Source: Planctomycetota bacterium | GTDB lineage: Bacteria > Planctomycetota > Phycisphaerae > UBA1845 > CAIVHJ01 | Direction of reading: 5' to 3' | Assembly: GCA_022573485.1 (NCBI GenBank) | Contig: JACZTW010000177.1 | Span: 1-8,241, forward strand | Length of the DNA: 8,241 nt | In this document: positions 1 to 5,956 of the stretch, piece by piece | Layout: each line of letters opens with the position of its first letter | Position numbering within the stretch: the first letter of the stretch is position 1 | Notes under the pieces: generated by a model | What the model was told of the DNA's origin: nothing | Databases searched by the model: none | What the model saw: the letters and a program-made list of their open reading frames with translations, nothing else | Position numbers and translations under genes: made by a program

Positions 1-225
1 GATGCTCTTGAAGTCGTGAGTCCCGCACCAATCTTGGCCTGAAGCGCGAATCGTTGGTGGTGACCCCGCCGGGCCAAGATTGGTGCGGGACGACTGAAAT
101 GAAGTCGTCGAATGTTTCCGTGGTCGAGCGCCTCAGCCGTCCCTACAGGACTAAATCATAGTCCTGGCCCTGGAACCCAGCGATGAATCGCTGGGCTATT
201 TTCGAATGTCCCTACGGGACGACCA
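1..225. repeat. REP-like cluster of palindromes (non-coding)
   Basis: I find no convincing coding frame here, and the DNA is a succession of inverted repeats. They are a 20-bp perfect hairpin (20-91), a 7-bp arm hairpin at 89-95/103-109, a 13-mer gtccctacaggac (139-151), an 8-bp stem with a 4-base loop (176-195), and a second 13-mer gtccctacgggac (208-220) differing from the first by one base. The octamer gaagtcgt occurs at 10-17 and 101-108. Clusters like this resemble REP/BIME elements mobilised by REP-associated (RAYT, Y1) transposases. No transposase is in the window, so that link is inferred from appearance only. The rest of the gap up to 317 holds the terminator of the AIPR-like gene. 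Confidence 0.6.
20..91. repeat. 20-bp perfect inverted repeat, 32-nt loop
   Basis: The left arm (20-39) begins gtcccgcacc and ends cttggcc. The right arm (72-91) is its exact reverse complement. The loop is 40-71. Neither arm is followed by a T-run, so it is not a standard terminator. It could be a REP-type transposition or protein-binding element, or a structured RNA. The sequence alone does not decide. Confidence 0.75.
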
Positions 226-267
226 GACGCTAAACCAATACACAGTATTACCACGTTTTGAGGCAAA

Positions 268-302
268 GGGAGCGCCGAATCGTATTCGGATTCGGCGCTC
301 CC
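268..302 (-). terminator. Hairpin terminator of the AIPR-like gene
   Basis: Arms of 13 bp match perfectly (268-280 gggagcgccgaat with 290-302 attcggcgctccc) around a 9-base loop. The hairpin starts about 16 bases after the stop codon of the minus-strand gene ending at 318. Read on the minus strand, the stem is followed by only a short T-run (TTTGCCT), so it is a strong stem with a weak U tract. Position and strand fit an intrinsic terminator. Confidence 0.65.
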
Positions 303-317
303 TGAGCGATACCACGA

Positions 318-1631
318 CTATCCCGCTTTGCCAGTTTCTTGAAGCTTCCGAAGTTCTTCTCTAGCCAAATCAAGTTCCCTACGCATTAAATACTGGTCAA
401 CCTTGTCGTACATTTGACTATAGATTGACCCATCTCTTCCAACTTCATCCGGCTTTCGGCCATTGTCGTGAGCCTCGGCGCATATCCTGTAAAAGTCTCC
501 GATGACGTTTGGGATGATCGCATTTGGATCGATCTTCCAATCAAAGGTCATTGAATCTACATCCCAAGCGACATCGGCGCGGAAGGCGGCGACCATTGGC
601 ATAACCCATCCATTGAAGATCGCGCAATCGACTTCACTGTCAATGAAATGGAGTTTTGTCATGTAGCTGCCAGCAGTATTTGCCTTTCCGTCTTTTCCGC
701 GCGGTTTAACCTCCATGCGACGATACCGCCGTCCGTCACTTTCGGCGTCGGGCAATGCCTGACAAACTTGGTGCCACAATCTAAGGATCTTTGGCGTGTT
801 GTTGCAAGCGAGCCGCATAAACCCTTTTTCATTTTCTACATCTTCGCGAAATAGGTCCATCGTGCGCTTTTGATGGCGGTACAGATCATACGGATGACGC
901 GTTCCGTCGTAGCGGCCGCAATTAAAGAACATTAAGTAGCGTACGATTTCCGTGATGTAGTAAGCACATGGTTCCTTGGTTTCTGTGTTCACGTCTCCCA
1001 TGTGATAGCCGATCTCGAGCTCGCCAGGTTGACCGTCCATGGCGCGTCGAATAATCTCAAATTTCTTGCCCAGGTCATCGAGTGAGGCGTCATCGACCTG
1101 CCGTGATCGGTTCAACCCTTCGGCAATCTCAACCACTTTTGAAGAATCTATGCCTTCGAATATCTGAAGTCGAACGAATGCCTCAGATAGGTTAGTTTCT
1201 CTTGACAAATCAGCTTCACTTTCGGGTCTTTCGATATAGGCTCGCAGTGCCGCGTAGGTGTGGCCGCCATTGCAAAGACCGTGACATTGCTTGTTCGAAA
1301 GTCTAAAGCTCAGAACCTCGCTTCCGCGATCGTGATCGACGGCGTCGGCCAAAATGTACAAGCCAAGGTTTTTGAGTGCAAAATCTGACGGGTTACCGTC
1401 CAGAGTTCGCCAGATACCACTAATGACGTGCCCGGAAAGCACACCTTTGCGCGTGCGTTTTGGGACGCGTGGATTCACTTCCATCCATTCGTCGAAATCG
1501 AGCTTCTTGACGAGTTCATGGGCTGAAATGTATGCCGTGGAAACTTTGCCCCGGAGTGTGCCAGGAATATCCTGGCGACGGAAGGATTCGACGTGGCACG
1601 AAAACTGTGCGCTCGGAGAACGAGTGGCCAT
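318..1631 (-). CDS. AIPR-like protein (abortive infection/phage resistance family)
   Basis: This is a 437-residue protein with no signal peptide or membrane segment, so it is probably cytoplasmic. The core has the signature order I know from the AIPR family (PF10592). There is an N-x-G-x-x-I-x-A strand (NLGLYILADAV, 88-98), then the NG-x-x-T motif as NGGHT (121-125, usually NG.QT), a VRLQIFEG strand (153-160), and a polar NRSRQVDDASL segment (174-184) where the family has N-x-Q/R-x-x-V. A tyrosine/arginine-rich helical part follows (224-262). The C-terminal 30 residues look like a charged helix. AIPR proteins are named for phage-resistance loci but their biochemistry is poorly defined. The upstream in-frame start at 1673 is rejected because the ATG at 1631 has AAAGGAGG six bases away. 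Its G+C is clearly lower than its neighbours' (24/60 at 361-420 and 31/60 at 1201-1260, against 43/60 in recJ at 2581-2640), which suggests acquisition. It appears monocistronic. Confidence 0.65.
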   Translation of the reverse strand: MATRSPSAQFSCHVESFRRQDIPGTLRGKVSTAYISAHELVKKLDFDEWMEVNPRVPKRTRKGVLSGHVISGIWRTLDGNPSDFALKNLGLYILADAVDHDRGSEVLSFRLSNKQCHGLCNGGHTYAALRAYIERPESEADLSRETNLSEAFVRLQIFEGIDSSKVVEIAEGLNRSRQVDDASLDDLGKKFEIIRRAMDGQPGELEIGYHMGDVNTETKEPCAYYITEIVRYLMFFNCGRYDGTRHPYDLYRHQKRTMDLFREDVENEKGFMRLACNNTPKILRLWHQVCQALPDAESDGRRYRRMEVKPRGKDGKANTAGSYMTKLHFIDSEVDCAIFNGWVMPMVAAFRADVAWDVDSMTFDWKIDPNAIIPNVIGDFYRICAEAHDNGRKPDEVGRDGSIYSQMYDKVDQYLMRRELDLAREELRKLQETGKAG

Positions 1632-1637
1632 GGTTGG

Positions 1638-1645
1638 CCTCCTTT
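1638..1645 (-). promoter_or_regulatory. Shine-Dalgarno fixing the start of the AIPR-like gene
   Basis: On the minus strand AAAGGAGG ends six bases before the ATG at 1631. No comparable site precedes the longer in-frame start at 1673, so this decides the N-terminus (MATRSPSAQ). Confidence 0.85.
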
Positions 1646-1716
1646 TTTTGCGGGCATGCCTCGGCAGGCCCAATTTGGGTTACGGGCGGCTCACACGAGC
1701 GGCCCAATCGTGCATG

Positions 1717-1745
1717 AGTATAGCGGATCGTGGGTAACGAGTCAA
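1717..1745 (-). promoter_or_regulatory. Sigma70-type promoter of the AIPR-like gene
   Basis: On the minus strand TTGACT (-35, 1740-1745) and TATACT (-10, 1717-1722) are separated by exactly 17 bases. Each hexamer is one substitution from consensus. Transcription would start near 1710, giving a leader of about 80 bases before the ATG at 1631. No flanking operator dyad is evident, so expression could be constitutive. Confidence 0.75.
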
Positions 1746-1881
1746 GTACTGAAACGCGGCGGTGTGGGACTGGCGGCTTGTCCGCTCATGAAAGTGCCCA
1801 TCATCTGTCGCGCTGGCAAATGAGCTGCCAGTCACACGCGTACGCTCTTGGGATGGCGCGACCGCATCATCTTGCGAAGGA

Positions 1882-1932
1882 CTGAGTGCTGAGTGCTGAG
1901 TGCTGAGAGAGTGGTTCGTGGGTCGTGAAGCG
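1882..1932. repeat. Heptamer tandem repeat, copy A (ctgagtg units)
   Basis: Three identical 7-bp units ctgagtg (1882-1902) are followed by ctgagag and degenerate 7-mers ending in cgtgaag. The reverse complement matches the array at 7384-7453, and 1883-1914 is a perfect 32-bp inverted copy of 7421-7452. It sits in the divergent gap between the AIPR-like gene and recJ. The rest of that gap (1746-1881 and 1933-1982) shows only short weak dyads, such as gactggc (1768-1774) with gccagtc (1827-1833), and no gene that I can support. Confidence 0.85.
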
Positions 1933-1982
1933 TATCGGGTCTCGGTCCACACTTGTGAATTCTTGGTGTCGATCGATGGCGC

Positions 1983-2011
1983 TTGCTTGGCGGCGGATGG
2001 GCTCCTACACT
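1983..2011 (+). promoter_or_regulatory. Possible weak promoter of recJ
   Basis: TTGCTT (1983-1988) and TACACT (2006-2011) are spaced by 17 bases and would start transcription about 25 bases before the recJ ATG. The hexamers match consensus at only 3/6 and 4/6 positions, so this is a candidate chosen mainly on spacing and location. Confidence 0.3.
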
Positions 2012-2042
2012 TCCCCGTAACATGATCACGGAAGAGAAGAAA

Positions 2043-3767
2043 ATGTCCACGGATTGGCGCATCGCCCCGGATTGGCCGGAGCGCGAGGCGGCGGCGCGCA
2101 GTTGGGGCGTCTCACCTTTGATCGCCCAGCTCCTGTACAATCGCGATATCACCGACGTCGCGCAAGCCAGGTCGTTTCTGCAACCCAAGCTCACCGATCT
2201 GCACGAACCGCACACGCTGCCCGGTTCCGAAGCGGCGGCGGAGCGCATCGCCCGCGCAGTTCGCGACGGCGAGAAGATCGTTATTTACGGCGATTACGAT
2301 GTCGATGGCATCACCGCGAGCGCCATTCTGTGGCATGTCCTGCGCCTCGCCGACGCCGACGTTGATCTCTACGTCCCCCACCGCCTCGAAGAAGGTTACG
2401 GCCTCAATACTGCGGCACTCGAGAAGATTTACAAAGAAGGCGGTCGACTGCTGATCTCGGTCGACTGCGGCATCACTGCCTGCGATGCGGCCCGGCGTGC
2501 CCGCGAGATCGGGCTCGAAATGATCATCACCGATCATCACGTCGTGCACGGCGAACTACCCGATTGCTGCGCAATCGTACACCCGACAGCGCTGGGCGAC
2601 TCGCCAAACCCCGATCTCTGCGGGGCCGGCGTGGCGTTCAAGTTGGCTTGGGTCGTTGCTCAGAAGCTGTCGAAAGCATCGAAGGTCAGTCCGGAATTCC
2701 GCGAATTCCTGCTCAGCGCGACAGGACTAGCTGCCCTGGGCACCATCGCTGACGTAGTGCCGCTGACCGGCGAGAACCGCGTCATCGCCCATTTCGGACT
2801 CGCCAGCCTGCCGCATTCGCAGAATCCGGGGATCCAGGCGCTCATTGATTCGGCAGGGCTCACCGGTGAGACGATCGACGCCTACGCCGTCGGTTTCAAG
2901 CTGGCACCGCGATTGAACGCTGCCGGGCGTATGGGGCATGCCCGCTTGGCGGTCGAACTATTGACCCGTGCCAATGCCGACCGCGCTCGGGAAATCGCTT
3001 TCTATCTGGAAGAGCAAAACCGGGCTCGGCGAACGCTCGAACGAAAGATCACCAAGCAAGCCAAGGAAATGGTCATCGCCGCCGAGATGCACCGCGATCA
3101 CTGCCGGGCAATCACGCTGGCCCACGAAGACTGGCACGCGGGCGTGATCGGCATCGTGGCCTCGCGCCTGGTCGATGAGTTTCACCGTCCGGTGGTGATG
3201 ATCTCGCTCGACAACGGCGTCGGCCAGGGCAGCGCCCGCAGCATTCGGCACTTTGAACTCGACCTCGCCCTCCAGCAGTGCGGCGAGCACTTGCTCAGCT
3301 ACGGCGGCCACCCCATGGCTGCGGGGCTGAAGATCGAATCCGGCAAGGTCGATGCGTTTCGCGAAGCGTTCGCCGGCTACGCCAACAACAGGCTGACCGC
3401 CAAGGACCTGCAACCGGCGTTGCGGGTCGACGCCGAGGTCGCACTGGCGGACTTGACCGATCCGACGGTGCGGGCGATTTTGCGGCTGGGTCCGTTCGGC
3501 GCCGGCAATCCCAAGCCGCGGCTGGCCAGCAAGTGGCTGGACGTCGAAGGCGAGCCGCGCTGCGTCGGCAAGACGCAGGACCACCTGCAATTCGCGCTCC
3601 GCGACGGCAAGGTCATGCGCAAAGCCATCGGCTTCGGGCTGGGCAAGCACTTGCAGGATCTCCGCGATCACCGCCGCTGCCGCGTCGCCTTCCAACCGAT
3701 CATCAATTCCTACAACGGCCGCGAGACAGTCGAATTGCAAGTCGCCGACATCCAGTTTCCGGCCTAG
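2043..3767 (+). CDS. recJ: Single-stranded-DNA-specific exonuclease RecJ
   Basis: This 574-residue protein is full length for RecJ, a 5'-3' single-strand DNA exonuclease that needs Mn/Mg and acts in RecF-pathway recombination, mismatch repair and base-excision repair. All DHH-family motifs are present: GDYDVDG (83-89), SVDCG (139-143), TDHH (163-166) and GTIADVVPL (233-241). They are followed by PRLNAAGRMG (289-298). The DHHA1 part has HEDWHAGVIGIVASRL (361-376), GSARS (396-400) and the nucleic-acid-binding GGHPMAAG (421-428). The C-terminal OB-fold begins near GPFGAGNP (483-490). The ATG at 2043 is chosen over in-frame starts at 1983 (TTG) and 2022 (ATG) because GGAAG (2030-2034) lies eight bases upstream and family proteins begin near this point. 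The gene stands alone. Downstream there is a heptamer-repeat block and no clear intrinsic terminator. Confidence 0.97.
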   Translation: MSTDWRIAPDWPEREAAARSWGVSPLIAQLLYNRDITDVAQARSFLQPKLTDLHEPHTLPGSEAAAERIARAVRDGEKIVIYGDYDVDGITASAILWHVLRLADADVDLYVPHRLEEGYGLNTAALEKIYKEGGRLLISVDCGITACDAARRAREIGLEMIITDHHVVHGELPDCCAIVHPTALGDSPNPDLCGAGVAFKLAWVVAQKLSKASKVSPEFREFLLSATGLAALGTIADVVPLTGENRVIAHFGLASLPHSQNPGIQALIDSAGLTGETIDAYAVGFKLAPRLNAAGRMGHARLAVELLTRANADRAREIAFYLEEQNRARRTLERKITKQAKEMVIAAEMHRDHCRAITLAHEDWHAGVIGIVASRLVDEFHRPVVMISLDNGVGQGSARSIRHFELDLALQQCGEHLLSYGGHPMAAGLKIESGKVDAFREAFAGYANNRLTAKDLQPALRVDAEVALADLTDPTVRAILRLGPFGAGNPKPRLASKWLDVEGEPRCVGKTQDHLQFALRDGKVMRKAIGFGLGKHLQDLRDHRRCRVAFQPIINSYNGRETVELQVADIQFPA

Positions 3768-3870
3768 CGATTGCGGAATGCGGATTTCGGATTGCGGATT
3801 GAACAAGCAGCACGATGCGAAGAACACTTCTTCCGCTTCACGCTTCACGCTTCACGCTTCACGCTTCACT
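3768..3870. repeat. Composite heptamer repeat block between recJ and senB
   Basis: Immediately after the recJ stop come gattgcg-type 7-mers (gattgcg, gaatgcg, gatttcg, gattgcg, gattgaa; 3769-3803). A spacer follows, then a small dyad gaagaa-cac-ttcttc (3819-3833), and then five cttcacg-type units (3836-3870, the last one cttcact). The cttcacg unit also starts the array at 7384. The block fills the whole convergent gap and runs into the 3' end of the minus-strand gene, supplying its last codons and stop. The unit length of 7 and the degenerate copies resemble the heptameric STRR repeats described in cyanobacteria. That is an analogy and does not show homology. Confidence 0.85.
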
Positions 3871-4847
3871 CGTTTAGCGGCGACCCGCAGGGGAGCGCGT
3901 GCGAATTCACCAAGCAACTCTTCCCAGGCGCGCAACTCGCGGTCGGGCTCGAACAAATGCGCACGCCCGCGACAGTGCGTTTGCAACTGGTGGTAGAACG
4001 GTTCGTCCTGCTCCGCACGCAACATCAAGTCGGCCAACCCCTGCGTGTCACCCACGGCAAAGTATCCCGGATAGTCCTCGCCGAGCAGGCCGATCGAGCC
4101 CGCGATCCGAGACGACAGCACGGGCACGTCGCAGGCCAGCGCCTCGGACACCACATTGGCGCCGCCCTCCATCCGCGATGACAGCACCAGCAGGCGACTG
4201 GCTGCGAGAATTTGCCGGGCCTTCGGCCGCGGCTGATCACCAAGCCAGCGATAACGTCGATTCCGCTGCGTTTCGCGACGGGCCCGGACGGCCATCGTCT
4301 CATCCAGCGCCGCACCGAGATGAAGCACTGTGATGCGGGAAGACTCCGGCAGGAGCGCAGCGGCTTCGGCAGCACGGAACGGATCCTTGACGGCGCGCAA
4401 GTGACCCATGACACAGACTTCAAACACGTCGGTCTTTCGCGTCACTGGTTGGCGCAGCCGTATCGCTGACTGGTAAATCACGCGGGTCTTGTCGTGGTAA
4501 CGGACGGGCAGTTCGTCCGCCCCCCTACCGTGCAGGACAATCAGGCGCGTGGCGACTTCAAGCGACCGCTGGGCCTGCGCATCGTGGTGGATGTCGTCGT
4601 ACAGGTCCGTGCCGGTGAGGGTGACGATGATCGGCCGCTCGGGATGCGCGCGGTGAAACGATTCGATGGCTTCGGCGCTGCGCCGGGCGTGCAGTGCGAC
4701 CAGCAGATCGCAATTGACCGCCCCGCCGCCCTGCCCGACGGTCACCGTATGCCCGAGCTTGCGCAGGATGCGCGCCCAGCGCAGCGCGGTCGCTCGATTC
4801 CCGCTTCGAGAACGCGGTGGGGCCGGTGTAGCGATACGAATGTTCAT
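3852..4847 (-). CDS. senB: SenB-type selenosugar synthase (TIGR04348 glycosyltransferase)
   Basis: This is a 331-residue GT-B glycosyltransferase closely resembling the TIGR04348 family. SenB of that family makes a 1-seleno sugar from selenophosphate and a UDP-sugar (UDP-GlcNAc) for selenoneine synthesis. Recognisable stretches are TPAPPRSRSGNRATALRWA (7-25), CDLLVALHARRSA (46-58), TLTGTDLY (76-83), GHLRAVKDPFRAA (148-160), YRWLGDQPRPKA (199-210), the nucleotide-sugar-binding SRMEGGANVVSEAL (224-237) and SIGLLGEDYPGYF (251-263). The ATG at 4847 is preferred to an upstream in-frame TTG (4871), since the family starts at M-x-I-x-I-x-T-P-A-P. Neither has a good Shine-Dalgarno. It lies 44 bp after the stop of the upstream membrane-protein gene, suggesting co-transcription. 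The last residues (RVKREA) and the stop come from cttcacg repeats. No senA or senC/selD is in the window, so the selenoneine role is inferred from family only. Confidence 0.85.
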   Translation of the reverse strand: MNIRIATPAPPRSRSGNRATALRWARILRKLGHTVTVGQGGGAVNCDLLVALHARRSAEAIESFHRAHPERPIIVTLTGTDLYDDIHHDAQAQRSLEVATRLIVLHGRGADELPVRYHDKTRVIYQSAIRLRQPVTRKTDVFEVCVMGHLRAVKDPFRAAEAAALLPESSRITVLHLGAALDETMAVRARRETQRNRRYRWLGDQPRPKARQILAASRLLVLSSRMEGGANVVSEALACDVPVLSSRIAGSIGLLGEDYPGYFAVGDTQGLADLMLRAEQDEPFYHQLQTHCRGRAHLFEPDRELRAWEELLGEFARAPLRVAAKRVKREA

Positions 4848-4891
4848 CGAGAAACTGATTCCCGCACGCAATGGTGAGATCGAAAAGACCG

Positions 4892-5821
4892 CTATCTGGG
4901 ATTGTAGGCTTTGAATCTCCCTCTTTCGAGCGAGCCGAGCAGGCCCTGGGCCAGCGCGTTGGGGTGAGCATCGGAGTAGTCCATCGAATAGTGAGCCTCA
5001 CGGGCCTGCCGCGTGCAGTAGAGTGTTAAATCGTCGATTCCTTCCAGTTCTGCGATGGTCCGGGAAACCCGGCGACGGTCCCGCTTCGGCGTCTGAGGCG
5101 AGAGAGCGGGTACCAGTACTTCGGCGTACACGCGCCTCCCAAGAGGATCGTCCGTCTGAAAAAGAATCTCATATACCGGGAAGCCGGGCGGCAGGGCTGG
5201 GCGATCGGAAACCCTGTTCGCGGCGGTGGGTTCCTCGGCAATCGGATCCGCCTCCGGGGCCGGCGCGGGTTCTGGAATCTCCGCATCGGCGATGGAGGCA
5301 ACAACCAGCGTGCCGACGTCAACTTGCGGGCTTGCGGCAAGGTCGGACGGCTCATGAACCTCGCGCGGCGTAATGTCGTCGCTCCTGTCGTAGGGGCCGG
5401 CGGCGACCCCCGAGTTACGCGCGCGGAAAGACGCGTCCAGCTCGCCGGCGAGTTTAGTTTTCTCGGCAGGCGGCGTGCTGTGCGAGAACGAGTCAAGCAC
5501 CGCCGCGTCGCTCTTGCCAGCATAGGCCTGCCGATGTCGCCTCAGGCTGGGATACTTGTCCCCCACGACGGGCGAAATCGCCATGTTCTTCCTCGCCGGT
5601 GAATCCTCCGCCTCGGATTTGACTACCAACGGCGCGGTCGGCCTCGACGCTTCGTTGAAAAGAAAATGGGCGGAGAATTCGAAGATGACCACGTAAACGA
5701 CCGCCAACCTGAGCAACACGACGAAAATGAGAGGCCGAGTCGGGCGCATCCGCGCGACGCTCTCCGGGCGCGCCTGCACCCCAAGCCGTAGGCCGGTCAC
5801 ATGCCGTTGGGGATCACTCAT
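4892..5821 (-). CDS. Membrane-anchored protein of unknown function
   Basis: I do not recognise this 309-residue protein. Visible parts are a short basic N-terminus, one hydrophobic segment (about 31-55, LIFVVLLRLAVVYVVIFEF), a long low-complexity linker rich in Pro, Ala, Glu and Ser (about 60-212, including PEPAPAPEADPIAEEP), and a compact C-terminal domain (about 215-305). That domain has the look of an alpha/beta fold: YEILFQ, YAEVLVP, a helix around the RRRVSRTIAELE segment, DDLTLYC, and a tail HPNALAQGLLGSLERGRFK. The layout predicts an anchor with an extended stalk and a globular head; head orientation is not certain. The chosen start has GGAAGGGAG 11 bases upstream. An internal ATG at 5749 (MRPTRP), just before the membrane segment, also has a GGAGAG about ten bases away and cannot be excluded. 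It is probably the first gene of an operon with senB. Confidence 0.7.
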   Translation of the reverse strand: MSDPQRHVTGLRLGVQARPESVARMRPTRPLIFVVLLRLAVVYVVIFEFSAHFLFNEASRPTAPLVVKSEAEDSPARKNMAISPVVGDKYPSLRRHRQAYAGKSDAAVLDSFSHSTPPAEKTKLAGELDASFRARNSGVAAGPYDRSDDITPREVHEPSDLAASPQVDVGTLVVASIADAEIPEPAPAPEADPIAEEPTAANRVSDRPALPPGFPVYEILFQTDDPLGRRVYAEVLVPALSPQTPKRDRRRVSRTIAELEGIDDLTLYCTRQAREAHYSMDYSDAHPNALAQGLLGSLERGRFKAYNPR

Positions 5822-5854
5822 GCCGTTGATTGCTCCCTTCCAACCCGATGCACC

Positions 5855-5873
5855 GAACCCGCGCAGCGGGCTC
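5855..5873 (-). promoter_or_regulatory. Leader hairpin upstream of the membrane-protein gene
   Basis: As minus-strand RNA, GAGCCCGC-UGC-GCGGGUUC can form an 8-bp stem with one G-U pair. It would lie in the leader between the TATAAT at 5908-5913 and the ATG at 5821. It has no following U-run. It may simply be a local structure. Confidence 0.3.
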
Positions 5874-5903
5874 TGGCAACTCAGTCCTCCCAGTGACGTG
5901 ATA

Positions 5904-5916
5904 GGGTATTATACCC
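5904..5916 (-). promoter_or_regulatory. TATAAT -10 inside a 13-bp palindrome
   Basis: On the minus strand a consensus TATAAT (5908-5913) lies inside the odd-centred dyad GGGTAT-A-ATACCC (5904-5916). Transcription would start near 5901, about 80 bases before the membrane-protein ATG. The 16-18 base spacings offer no good -35. A dyad covering the -10 is a common place for a repressor or activator operator, but no regulator is known here. Confidence 0.45.
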
Positions 5917-5956
5917 CTTCAGGCGGGCGAAATACAGGCCAATTTAGACCTAACGC

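Noticed and set aside
1882..1932. Possible CRISPR array from short repeats
   Set aside because: The units are 7 bp with no spacers between them, and the same is true at 3768-3870 and 7384-7453. They are tandem repeats and not CRISPR.
2958..3848. 296-codon minus-strand open frame
   Set aside because: It lies opposite recJ, is a product of high-G+C third positions, and begins inside heptamer repeats.
4558..5001. 147-codon minus-strand open frame overlapping senB and the membrane-protein gene
   Set aside because: It is an alternative frame of two better-supported genes, Arg/Ala/Pro-rich, with no motif.
5855..5873. Hairpin as terminator of the aminotransferase gene
   Set aside because: It has no following U-run and lies downstream of the predicted promoter of the next gene, so it would sit in that gene's leader.
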